Part shown: positions 1 through 7,276 of the stretch, piece by piece | Numbering within the stretch: the first letter of the stretch is position 1 | Layout of the letters: every line of letters starts with the position of its first letter | Assembly: GCF_001428825.1 (NCBI RefSeq) | Contig: NZ_LMIT01000015.1 | Span: 93,655 to 146,678 of the forward strand | Source: Nocardioides sp. Root240 | GTDB taxonomy: Bacteria > Actinomycetota > Actinomycetes > Propionibacteriales > Nocardioidaceae | Reading direction: 5' to 3' | Length of the DNA stretch: 53,024 nt | Program-made: the position numbers and the translations under genes | Notes under the pieces: generated by a model | What the model saw: the letters and a program-made list of their open reading frames with translations, nothing else | The model's database searches: none | Told to the model about the DNA's origin: nothing

Positions 1-131
1 CCGGACCCGACCCACCACCCGACTGACCCGTCGCTGCCGCTTGAGACCCCACCACCCACGACACCGCAGGCGACAGGCATCCCCCTGCTGCGGATCGAGG
101 AGGGTTCCAGGAGCGCAGGAGCGCCTCGTCC
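1..131. other. Window edge, no gene seen
   Basis: This GC-rich stretch lies downstream of the last gene of the minus-strand chemotaxis operon. I see no coding frame with a credible start and no strong hairpin. It may belong to a neighbouring gene cut by the window edge. Confidence 0.4.
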
Positions 132-614
132 TCAGGCCAGCAGCACGACCGACAGCACCCCGTCGCCGTACCCGGCGATCGAGACGGCGAGGTCCTCGCG
201 GCGACCGAGGGTGAGCGTGCTGATCCGCAGCTGCGGGTCGAGCGGCGGGCCGGCGGGGTGGAGGGCGTGCAGCTTGAGGTGGTCAGCGCCGGCGACGTTG
301 AACATGGAGGCGGCGATGTTGAGGACCTCGTAGAGGTTCTCGCTGAGGGTGTCGGTGAGCTTGCCGTCCTCGATCGCGGCCTCGGAGCCGCCGGGCGGGA
401 CCAGGCCGATCGCCGCGCCGGCGTGGGCGGAGAAGGTGAGGTCGCAGGCGATCAGCGCGCAGATGCGGAGCTGGTCGTCGACGTACACGGCGACGGAGGC
501 GGGGGTGTCGGGACCGGGCGCGAACGGTGTGGTCGGCGACAGCGTGACCTCGCGGCCGAGGAGCTCGGTGAGGAGGTCGCGCAGCTGCTTGGGCTGGGGG
601 AGGTGGATCACCAT
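132..614 (-). CDS. CheX/CheC-like chemotaxis protein, last gene of the cheR operon
   Basis: This 160-residue cytoplasmic protein ends the operon cheR-cheY-cheX-cheY. It carries a segment ENLYEVLNIAASMF near residue 90, which resembles the E-x-x-N helix used by CheX/CheC phosphatases to dephosphorylate CheY-P. The usual glycine after the motif is replaced by alanine, and only one such helix is seen. The ATG lies 10 bp after the stop of the preceding cheY, so the two are probably co-transcribed. A role in CheY-P turnover is inferred from the motif and the context. It could instead be a non-catalytic relative that binds CheX or FliM/FliN-like surfaces. Confidence 0.6.
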   Translation of the reverse strand: MVIHLPQPKQLRDLLTELLGREVTLSPTTPFAPGPDTPASVAVYVDDQLRICALIACDLTFSAHAGAAIGLVPPGGSEAAIEDGKLTDTLSENLYEVLNIAASMFNVAGADHLKLHALHPAGPPLDPQLRISTLTLGRREDLAVSIAGYGDGVLSVVLLA

Positions 615-624
615 GGCGAGGGCC

Positions 625-984
625 TCAGAGGACGCTGCGGAGGGCGTCGTCGAACGCCTCCGGGGTGAACGGCTTGGCGATCAGGAAGGCCGCGCCGGCG
701 GACGCGGCGCGCTGGCGCATCTCCTCCGAGCCCTCCGAGGTCACGAACCCGAAGGCGACCGAGGAGCCCGCCGCGCGCAGGGCGGAGAGGCAGTCGATGC
801 CGTTCATCTCGGGCATGTTCCAGTCCGAGAGGACCAGGTCGGGCGCCTCGGTCTGGACCTTCTCGAGGGCCTCGCGGCCGTTCTCGGCCTCGACGATGTC
901 GTGGCCGCCGTGGCCGGCCTGGCGCAGGGTGCGGATCACGATCTGCCGCATCACGCGGCTGTCGTCGGCGATCAGGATCTTCAT
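625..984 (-). CDS. cheY: CheY-type single-domain response regulator (second of two)
   Basis: This 119-residue receiver domain starts MKILIADDSRVMRQ. It has the acidic pocket (ADD, residues 6-8), the phospho-acceptor Asp in LVLSDWNMPEMNG, the Thr/Ser in FGFVTSEG and the invariant Lys in LIAKPFTPE. There is no output domain, so it is a CheY that would bind the flagellar switch or act as a phosphate sink. I chose the ATG at 984 because a GGAGG sequence sits just upstream and because ATG and the TGA of the upstream cheX overlap as ATGA. Upstream in-frame codons only encode arginine-rich translation. CheA, encoded about 13 kb away, is the likely phosphodonor. Confidence 0.93.
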   Translation of the reverse strand: MKILIADDSRVMRQIVIRTLRQAGHGGHDIVEAENGREALEKVQTEAPDLVLSDWNMPEMNGIDCLSALRAAGSSVAFGFVTSEGSEEMRQRAASAGAAFLIAKPFTPEAFDDALRSVL

Positions 985-1496
985 CGGGAGCCTCCGGAGG
1001 CGTTCGGGACGTGGATGCAGATGCGGACGGGGCCGCCGCGCCAGGCGACGTCGATGCGGCACACCTCGGTGACGTCGCTCGCGAAGACCGCGCGGCCGGC
1101 GGCGACGGCCGGCAGGGACAGCACGCTCGGGCCCGGCATCAGGCTCTTCACGTTGCCGCCGATCATGTTGACCAGCTCGCCCACGGCGTCGGCGACATCG
1201 GCGTCCTCCGCATCCTCGGCCGAGGGCAGGTCGAGCATCCGGGCACTGAGCCGGCCGGCCACGTCGGCGTCGAGCTCGACGGTGACCACGCCGTGCCAGC
1301 CGCCGCTGATGGTGACGGCGGCGGACCAGACGCCGGTGGCGTCGAAGGGCGTGCCCGGCGGCACCAGGCGGGGGAGGAGCACCTCGTCCTCGCCGACCAG
1401 GGCCAGCCAGACGTCCTCGGTGACGGCCTGGAGGTCGTCGACGGTCGGGGCGTCCACCTCGTCCGGCGTGGCCTCGAAGAAGGTCAGCACGTTCAT
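981..1496 (-). CDS. cheX: CheX-family chemotaxis protein
   Basis: This 171-residue protein contains VADAVGELVNMIGGNVKSLM around residues 105-125. That matches the E-x-x-N-x-x-x-G helix of the CheC/CheX/FliY phosphatase family, in which Glu and Asn remove phosphate from CheY-P. The following PGPSVLSLP stretch is also typical. The ATG at 1496 overlaps the stop of the upstream cheY (ATGA), and its own stop overlaps the start of the downstream cheY. It is therefore sandwiched between two CheY genes and translationally coupled to both. No cheZ or cheD is present in the window, so this is the best candidate for the signal-termination phosphatase. Confidence 0.8.
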   Translation of the reverse strand: MNVLTFFEATPDEVDAPTVDDLQAVTEDVWLALVGEDEVLLPRLVPPGTPFDATGVWSAAVTISGGWHGVVTVELDADVAGRLSARMLDLPSAEDAEDADVADAVGELVNMIGGNVKSLMPGPSVLSLPAVAAGRAVFASDVTEVCRIDVAWRGGPVRICIHVPNASGGSR

Positions 1497-1888
1497 GCCC
1501 ACGCCCCCTGTGCGGAGTCGGCCGGGACCAGGCCGAGCAGCGAGAGCTTCTCGACGATCGCGTCCGGCGTGAACGGCTTGATGACGTACTCGTGGGCGCC
1601 GGCGGCCAGCGCGCGCACGATGTTGCGCTGCTCGCTCTCGGTCGTGACCATCATCAGCGTCACGTCGCGCCACTCGGGGTTGGCGCGCACCTCGGTGATG
1701 AACGTGTAGCCGTCCATCACGGGCATGTTCCAGTCGACCAGGCACACATCGGGTACGACGCCCGCGTGCATCTGGTCGAGGGCGACCTGGCCGTTCTCGG
1801 CCTCCGTCGTCTCGAAGTCGAGCCCGGACACGATGCGGCGCAGGATGCTGCGCATCGCCCGGGAGTCGTCGATGATCATGGCTCGCAC
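1493..1888 (-). CDS. cheY: CheY-type single-domain response regulator (first of two)
   Basis: This receiver domain of about 131 residues has IIDDSRAMRS (acidic pocket), VCLVDWNMPVMDGY (phospho-acceptor Asp), MMVTTESE and the conserved Lys in EYVIKPFTPD. I prefer the GTG at 1888 because AGGAG lies 7 nt before it. An in-frame ATG three codons later (1879) would leave the Shine-Dalgarno 16 nt away. It follows cheR by 2 bp and its stop overlaps the cheX start. Two CheY paralogues in one operon suggest one output regulator and one phosphate sink. Which is which cannot be told from sequence alone. Confidence 0.92.
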   Translation of the reverse strand: MRAMIIDDSRAMRSILRRIVSGLDFETTEAENGQVALDQMHAGVVPDVCLVDWNMPVMDGYTFITEVRANPEWRDVTLMMVTTESEQRNIVRALAAGAHEYVIKPFTPDAIVEKLSLLGLVPADSAQGAWA

Positions 1889-1890
1889 GA

Positions 1891-2733
1891 TCAGGCTCCT
1901 GTCCTGGAGAGGGTCATGGCGGAGGCCCGCCGGTAGGCCGGCACCCGTCCGATCTGGTCCCGCCGCCACGAGGCGGTGAGGTCGGCCGGCATGTCGAGGG
2001 TGGTCTCGGAGGACCCGAGCAGCAGGTAGCCGTCCGGGGCGAGCATCGGCAGCATCCGTCGCAGGATGTCCGCCTTGGTCTCGGCGTCGAAGTAGATGAG
2101 CACGTTGCGCAGCCAGATCACGTCGAAGGCGCCGAGCATCGGGAACGGCGCCGCGAGGTTCATGTGCTTGACGGTGACCCGCTCCCGCAGCCGCTCGGCG
2201 ATCTCCCAGTCGCGTCCGACGCGCGTGAAGTAGCGGACCAGGCTGGTCGCGGGCAGGCCGCGGTTGACCTCGACCTGGCTGTACTTCCCGGCCCGCACGC
2301 GCTCGAGCATCTGGGTGGAGATGTCGGTGCAGACGATCTCGTACTCCCAGCCGGCCGGCAGGTGCTGGTCGAGCAGCATCGCGATCGAGTAGGCCTCCTG
2401 GCCGCTCGAGCACGCGGCGCTCCAGATCCGCAGCCGGCGGGTCATCGACCGTTCCTCCAGCAGCGGCGGGAGCATCGCGTCGGTGAAGGCCTGGTACGGC
2501 GTGTGGTCGCGGAACCAGCTGGTCTCGTTGATGGTGAGCGCGTCGATCACCTTGCGCCGCTCGTCGGCGTCGAAGGCCAGCCGAGCGACGTACTGCTCGA
2601 GGTCGAGACCCTTCGCAGCGGCCAGCGGGTTGAGGCGCGCCTCGACGAGGTACTCCTTGCCCTCGTCGTACACCATCGACGTCTCCCGGCGAACCAGCGC
2701 CGAGACGGACGCGAAGGCAGTGGGGGCAGTCAT
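1891..2733 (-). CDS. cheR: CheR chemoreceptor glutamate methyltransferase
   Basis: This 280-residue S-adenosylmethionine-dependent methyltransferase should methylate glutamates on the chemoreceptor signalling helices during adaptation. The N-terminal helical domain is followed by LTINETSWFRD (about residue 66), the SAM-binding loop IWSAACSSGQEAYS (about 103-116), VCTDIST and VIWLRNVLIYFD, all CheR hallmarks. The length is normal. It is the first gene of the operon. A perfect TCA-N16-GCCGAA box ends 9 bp before its ATG, so the transcript should begin at or within about 3 nt of the start codon. Its antagonist cheB is divergent, 72 bp away. Confidence 0.96.
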   Translation of the reverse strand: MTAPTAFASVSALVRRETSMVYDEGKEYLVEARLNPLAAAKGLDLEQYVARLAFDADERRKVIDALTINETSWFRDHTPYQAFTDAMLPPLLEERSMTRRLRIWSAACSSGQEAYSIAMLLDQHLPAGWEYEIVCTDISTQMLERVRAGKYSQVEVNRGLPATSLVRYFTRVGRDWEIAERLRERVTVKHMNLAAPFPMLGAFDVIWLRNVLIYFDAETKADILRRMLPMLAPDGYLLLGSSETTLDMPADLTASWRRDQIGRVPAYRRASAMTLSRTGA

Positions 2734-2742
2734 GTCCGGTCA

Positions 2743-2767
2743 TTCGGCGTTCCCCCGGCCTTCCTGA
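2743..2767 (-). promoter_or_regulatory. FliA-type promoter of the cheR operon
   Basis: Read on the minus strand this is TCA, exactly 16 nt, then GCCGAA. That is the same geometry as at the flgN, cheA, cheB and fliC promoters here. The -10-like box ends 9 bp before the cheR ATG, leaving essentially no leader and no room for a Shine-Dalgarno. Confidence 0.75.
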
Positions 2768-2771
2768 GGCC

Positions 2772-2796
2772 TCATGAAGGTCAAGAATCGGCCGAT
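2772..2796 (+). promoter_or_regulatory. FliA-type promoter of cheB
   Basis: TCA, 16 nt, then GCCGAT, ending 9 bp before the GTG chosen for cheB. It mirrors the divergent cheR promoter with only 4 bp between the two boxes, so two sigma factors would have to bind nearly back to back. Confidence 0.65.
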
Positions 2797-2805
2797 GGGG
2801 CCGGG

Positions 2806-3864
2806 GTGACCAAGATCAGGGTTCTCGTCGTGGACGACTCGGCACTGGTACGACGCCTGGTCACCACCGCACTGGGCAGCGCTCCGGACATCGAGGTGGT
2901 GGGTGTCGCCGTCGACGGCCTCGATGCGGTCCGCCGCGTCGACGAGCTGCGTCCCGACGTGGTCACCCTGGACATCGAGATGCCGAACCTCGACGGCCTC
3001 GGCGCCCTCACGCAGATCCGCGAGAAGCACGCGCGGCTGCCCGTGATCATGTTCTCGACGCTGACCGAGCGGGGTGCCACCGCGACCCTCGACGCGCTGT
3101 CGCGCGGGGCGTCGGACTACGTCACGAAGCCCAGCAACACCGGGAAGATCGCCGACGGCATCGCCGCCGTGCGCGACCAGCTGGTGCCGCGGATCCGCGC
3201 CCTGGCGGGCCTGCGCAAGCTGACTCCGGGAGCGGGCGGCCCGATCGTGCGGCGCGAACGCACGGTCCAGCCGACCGCTGCGGTGAGCGCGCTGCTGATC
3301 GGCTGCTCGACCGGTGGGCCCGACGCGTTGGCCCGGCTGCTGCCGCGGCTGCCCGGTGACCTCGGCGTCCCGGTGCTCGTCGTCCAGCACATGCCGCCCG
3401 TGTTCACGGCGATGCTCGCGCAGCGCCTCGACAAGATCTCGCAGCTCGAGGTCCGCGAGGCGGCCGACGGCGACGAGGTGCGGCCCGGCCGGGTGCTGCT
3501 CGCGCCCGGCGACTTCCACCTGCGGGTACGACGGGTCGGCACCTCCGTGCGTGCCGTGCTCGACCAGGAGGCGCAGGAGAACTTCTGCCGTCCCGCCGTC
3601 GACGTGCTCTTCCGCTCCGCCCTCGAGGTGTACGGCGGCAGCGCGCTCGCGACCGTCCTGACCGGCATGGGGCAGGACGGCCTCGCCGGCGCCCGGCAGC
3701 TGGCGGCCGCCGGAGCCCGGATCCTCGTCCAGGACGAGGACTCCTCGGTGGTGTGGGGGATGCCCGGTGCCGTCGCGGGTGCGGGCCTCGCGGACGACGT
3801 GCTGCCGCTCGATGCGCTGGCCGACCGGATCGTCGGTGCCGTGCGCCGTTCACGCGCTGCTTGA
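2806..3864 (+). CDS. cheB: CheB chemoreceptor methylesterase/deamidase response regulator
   Basis: This protein of about 352 residues has an N-terminal receiver domain (VLVVDDSALVRR; phospho-acceptor in VVTLDIEMPNLDG; Lys in YVTKPSN) and a C-terminal methylesterase domain. The esterase part shows the catalytic Ser in LIGCSTGGPDAL, the His in VLVVQHMPPVF and the Asp in TGMGQDGLAGA. Phosphorylation by CheA should activate removal of methyl groups from receptors. The GTG at 2806 is chosen because it sits directly before the first receiver strand and 9 bp after a FliA-like box. The frame is open much further upstream, but only across the cheR intergenic region and antisense to cheR. Confidence 0.95.
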   Translation: MTKIRVLVVDDSALVRRLVTTALGSAPDIEVVGVAVDGLDAVRRVDELRPDVVTLDIEMPNLDGLGALTQIREKHARLPVIMFSTLTERGATATLDALSRGASDYVTKPSNTGKIADGIAAVRDQLVPRIRALAGLRKLTPGAGGPIVRRERTVQPTAAVSALLIGCSTGGPDALARLLPRLPGDLGVPVLVVQHMPPVFTAMLAQRLDKISQLEVREAADGDEVRPGRVLLAPGDFHLRVRRVGTSVRAVLDQEAQENFCRPAVDVLFRSALEVYGGSALATVLTGMGQDGLAGARQLAAAGARILVQDEDSSVVWGMPGAVAGAGLADDVLPLDALADRIVGAVRRSRAA

Positions 3865-4023
3865 CCGCCGTTCGGTTCTCAGGTTGGAGAAGGTCCTCAC
3901 AAACGAGGATTGAGCACGCCCGCCGACTGCCGTTGGATGAGGAGGGTCCGGCTTCGGCCGACTCTCGTGGGTGGATGGGCACTTCCACGGCCTCGCGGAC
4001 ACCGTCATGTTCACCAGGTCTGT

Positions 4024-4030
4024 GGGGAGG
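4024..4030 (+). promoter_or_regulatory. Ribosome binding site selecting a TTG start
   Basis: GGGGAGG lies 8 nt before an in-frame TTG at 4039 but 14 nt before the ATG at 4045. Spacing favours TTG. Confidence 0.5.
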
Positions 4031-4038
4031 CCACTGCT

Positions 4039-6477
4039 TTGTCCATGCTCCATGCCCATCGGCGCGCTCGTCGCGCCTTCGCCCGTGTCTGTTCGGGCGC
4101 CCTTGTCGTCGCGGGAACCGCGACCATCGCCACGGTGGTGACGACCCCGGCCGCCCAGGCGGCCGGCCAGTCGATCTCGACCACCACCAACGTCGGAGCT
4201 CCGACCGGGAACGGCCACTGCCTGAACCCGAACACCACGAGCGACCCGACCAACTGCAATGCCTACGCCTCGAAGGCCGACGTCTGGCTGAGCAACCTTC
4301 CGCAGGGACTGCCGGAAGGCGACTACTTCTTCGCCGTCTCCGACCCGGGCAGCCAGTCCGACCCGAACGACGGCTCCGACGGCCTGTTGTCGGCGGGGAC
4401 GCACACCGACCGGTCCTTCCGGATCGAGAACGGCCACGTCACCATCCTCGGCGACCACCTGAAGTTCGCCGACCGGGTCCAGGTGTTCCCGTTCGCCGAC
4501 ACCACGAACGGCGGCGGTGTCTACAACCTCAGCGTCTGCAGCCTCGCCGGTGGCTACCCGGTCGTCTCGTCGGACTGCACCCACGACTCGTTCAAGGTCG
4601 GTGCGGCGCCCGTCGAGGCGAAGCCGCTGACGATCGTCAAGGACGCGGCCGGCACCTACGACCGCACCTACACCTGGGACATCGACAAGGCGGTCGACGA
4701 CGACACGCTCGAGGGCCGCGAGGGCACCAGCGTCACCGCGAACTACACGGTCACGGTCGAGCACGACGGTGGCGAGGTCGACAACATCGGGGTCACCGGG
4801 GACATCACGGTGTTCAACCCGAACGGCGCCGCGGTCACGGCCGACGTGACCGACGTGCTGTCCGACGGCACCGTGTGCACGGTCGACGGTGGCACCGACG
4901 CCGTCATCCCCGCGATGGGCGACACGGTCCTCGGCTACACCTGCGACCTGACGTCCCTCCCGCAGGGCCAGCTGGACAACACCGCCACGGTCACCTGGGA
5001 GGAGCAGACCCTCGGCAACACCGACCACCTGGCGGCCGGTGACGAGAGCTTCACCTACGACGACGTCACCTTCACCGGCAACGACATCGACGAGTGCATC
5101 GACGTGGACGACACGGTCGAGGGCACGCTCGGCACGGTCTGCGTCGGCGACGACAACCCGACCGAGCTCAGCTACGACCGGACGTGGAACCTCGACACCC
5201 CCGGGTGCCAGGACTACGACAACACGGCGTCCTTCGAGACCAACGACACCGGCTCGACCGACGACGCCAGCCAGTCCGTCGAGGTCTGCACGATCGACGT
5301 CCTCGACGCGCTGACCGTCTCCAAGGAGGCTGAGGGCGACTACACCACCACCTACAAGTGGTCGGTCGACAAGTCCGTCGACGACGCCACCCTCAGCGGT
5401 ACGTCGGGCGACGTGACGGCGCACTACACGGTGAAGGTCTCGCACGACGCGGGCACCATCACCGGCACCGAGGTGCACGGCACGATCACGGTCACGAACC
5501 CGAACTCGGTCGCGGTGGTGGCGGACATCGCCGACACCTTCTCCGACGGCGCCGTGACCTGCGAGGTCGACGGTGACGGCACGGGCGTGACGGTCCAGCC
5601 GGGTGACACCGAGCTGTCGTACACGTGCGACCTACCCGACGGGTCGGTGCCCGCCTCCGACCTGACGAACACGGTCGACGTCACCTGGGCCGACCAGGAC
5701 CCGGCGCCGCTCACGGTGCTGGACGCCGGCAACGCGACCGACACGACCGACGCGATCGACTTCACGGAGAACGCCGTGGACGAGTGCGCGGACGTCACCG
5801 ACACCTACGCCGGTGACCTCGGCCAGGTCTGCGTGGGCGACGCCAACCCGACCACGTTCGACTACAGCCGGACCTGGACGCTGAGCAACCCGGGTTGCGC
5901 GACGTACGGCAACACGGCCACGGCCACGGCGGTCGACAGCGGGACGAAGAGCAGCGACAGCCAGGACGTCCAGGTCTGCAAGACCACGGTCGACACCGGT
6001 GCGCACACGATCGGCTTCTGGACGAACAACAACGGTCAGGCGCTGATCAAGGCGGGTCCGTCGACGGGCGGGGTGTGCAATGCGGCCACGACGCTGCGGA
6101 CGTACAACCCGTTCAAGGACCTCTCGGCCACGGCGACCTGCACGCAGCTCGCGAAGTACGTCGCCGACGTCATCAGCAAGGCCAAGGCCAGCGACATGAC
6201 GACGATGCTGAAGGCCCAGATGCTCGGCACCGCGCTCAGCGTCATCCACCTCAACCCGGCCCTGGCGAACCTCAACGTCGACCTGGCCCACATGGACGGC
6301 AAGGACGTCCGGGCATCGTTCGGCGGCGCGAGCAGCATGACGGTGGGCAACGCGCTGACGTTCGTCTCGAACAAGCTGGTCGGCTCGTCCTGGTACGGCG
6401 GGAGCAAGGTGCTGCAGGAGGGCGCGAAGAACCTCTTCGACGCCATCAACAACAGCAGGGGGATCTACACCCCCTGA
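4039..6477 (+). CDS. Large secreted duplicated-domain surface protein, function unknown
   Basis: This protein of about 812 residues has a Sec signal peptide: Arg-rich start, hydrophobic SGALVVAGTATIATVV, and cleavage near AAQA-AG at about residue 42. An N-terminal domain (about 43-195, cysteine-containing) is followed by two tandem copies of a ~225-residue module (about 198-424 and 425-645). Each copy opens with LT(I/V)xK-x-A-x-G-x-Y and xYxWxxDK and contains paired cysteines, as in beta-sandwich adhesin modules. The C-terminal module (646-812) begins HTIGFWTNNNGQALI, a start I associate with secreted bacterial surface proteins. There is no LPxTG motif or membrane anchor. It sits between cheB and the flagellin block, so a role at the cell surface or flagellum is possible but unproven. 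Confidence 0.8.
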   Translation: MSMLHAHRRARRAFARVCSGALVVAGTATIATVVTTPAAQAAGQSISTTTNVGAPTGNGHCLNPNTTSDPTNCNAYASKADVWLSNLPQGLPEGDYFFAVSDPGSQSDPNDGSDGLLSAGTHTDRSFRIENGHVTILGDHLKFADRVQVFPFADTTNGGGVYNLSVCSLAGGYPVVSSDCTHDSFKVGAAPVEAKPLTIVKDAAGTYDRTYTWDIDKAVDDDTLEGREGTSVTANYTVTVEHDGGEVDNIGVTGDITVFNPNGAAVTADVTDVLSDGTVCTVDGGTDAVIPAMGDTVLGYTCDLTSLPQGQLDNTATVTWEEQTLGNTDHLAAGDESFTYDDVTFTGNDIDECIDVDDTVEGTLGTVCVGDDNPTELSYDRTWNLDTPGCQDYDNTASFETNDTGSTDDASQSVEVCTIDVLDALTVSKEAEGDYTTTYKWSVDKSVDDATLSGTSGDVTAHYTVKVSHDAGTITGTEVHGTITVTNPNSVAVVADIADTFSDGAVTCEVDGDGTGVTVQPGDTELSYTCDLPDGSVPASDLTNTVDVTWADQDPAPLTVLDAGNATDTTDAIDFTENAVDECADVTDTYAGDLGQVCVGDANPTTFDYSRTWTLSNPGCATYGNTATATAVDSGTKSSDSQDVQVCKTTVDTGAHTIGFWTNNNGQALIKAGPSTGGVCNAATTLRTYNPFKDLSATATCTQLAKYVADVISKAKASDMTTMLKAQMLGTALSVIHLNPALANLNVDLAHMDGKDVRASFGGASSMTVGNALTFVSNKLVGSSWYGGSKVLQEGAKNLFDAINNSRGIYTP

Positions 6478-6496
6478 TCAGGCCCCACCCTCGCCG

Positions 6497-6524
6497 TCAC
6501 CGCCTGACCCACTTCAGGCGGTGA
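6497..6524. terminator. Bidirectional hairpin between convergent genes
   Basis: An 11-bp perfect stem (TCACCGCCTGA / TCAGGCGGTGA) with a 6-nt loop follows the secreted-protein gene and overlaps the stop codon of the convergent FliT-like gene. There is no T tract on either side, as is common in actinobacteria. Confidence 0.75.
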
Positions 6525-6876
6525 TGTCGAGGTAGACCGGGTGTGCGGGCGCGCTGGTCGCGTCCGCCACCCGGTTCGCCACTTTTCGCTGGTGGTGGTT
6601 GTCCGCCATCAGTGCGGGGATCGCGGACATCAGCCGCTGCTGGCGGGCCAGCAGCTGCCGGGCGCGCGGCACGAACTCGTCCGGGATCGGGCCCAGGTCG
6701 GTCGGCGGCTGCCACGGCGGCTCGTGCGGCGCGGCGTGGCCGCGGATCAGCTGCTCGGCACGGTCGGCGTGCGCCTCGAGCCGGTCCAGCGCCTCGCGCC
6801 AGGTCACGGGTCGGCGTGGCTGCTCGGGCATCGGGTCCGACATCGCCGGCACCCCGGGAACGGGTACGGCGGTCAC
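6514..6876 (-). CDS. Small helical protein in the fliT position
   Basis: This protein of about 120 residues has a GTG start overlapping the fliS stop as GTGA. The N terminus is Pro-rich (about 1-25). The rest is predicted helical: TWREALDRLEAHADRAEQLIRG, then PRARQLLARQQRLMSAIPALMADNHHQRKVANRV. Many bacteria carry the FliD chaperone gene fliT directly after fliD-fliS, and the size and helical character fit. Sequence alone does not confirm membership in FliT. An internal ATG at 6843 is an alternative start. It is the last gene of the fliD-fliS unit and ends inside a bidirectional hairpin. Confidence 0.7.
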   Translation of the reverse strand: MTAVPVPGVPAMSDPMPEQPRRPVTWREALDRLEAHADRAEQLIRGHAAPHEPPWQPPTDLGPIPDEFVPRARQLLARQQRLMSAIPALMADNHHQRKVANRVADATSAPAHPVYLDITA

Positions 6877-7265
6877 TGGATCGCCGCCGCCATCGCGGCC
6901 TCGCGCCAGGTGTCGCACAGCTGGCGGGAGAGGCCGAGGGCCTCCTCGGTCGTGGCGGCGTCGCGTCGTACGTTCGCCTCGACGAGGAGACCGCGCAGGT
7001 ACTGGTAGAGCGCGGCGAGCTGCTTGCCGGCCGGCATGCGGTCGACGTCCAGGCTGGCCTCGAGCTCGGCCACCACGTCCTGCGCGTGCAGCAGGTGCTG
7101 GTGGGCGGCCGGCCAGTCGCCGGCCTGCTGGGCGGCCAGCGCCCGCTCGCCGTCCAGCACGAGTCGCTCGACCAGCATCACCAGCAGCCGGGCCGGGGAT
7201 GCCGTCGCCACGGAGTTCTCGCGGTAGGCGCTCTGCGCGCTGTGCATCGATCGGGTCGCGTACAT
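6873..7265 (-). CDS. fliS: FliS flagellin export chaperone
   Basis: This 130-residue, mainly helical protein has the family start MYATRSMHSAQSAYRENSV and then SPARLLVMLVERLVLDGERAL. FliS binds the C-terminal helix of unpolymerised flagellin in the cytoplasm and hands it to the export gate. The ATG at 7265 lies 11 bp after the fliD stop with AGGAC upstream. A longer frame upstream is antisense-type sequence inside fliD. Length and gene order (fliD-fliS-fliT-like) are typical. Confidence 0.92.
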   Translation of the reverse strand: MYATRSMHSAQSAYRENSVATASPARLLVMLVERLVLDGERALAAQQAGDWPAAHQHLLHAQDVVAELEASLDVDRMPAGKQLAALYQYLRGLLVEANVRRDAATTEEALGLSRQLCDTWREAAMAAAIQ

Positions 7266-7276
7266 GGGTGCGGTCC

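Noticed and set aside
3865..4038. FliA-type promoter before the secreted protein
   Set aside because: GCCGAC occurs twice, but no TCA lies 16 nt upstream of either.
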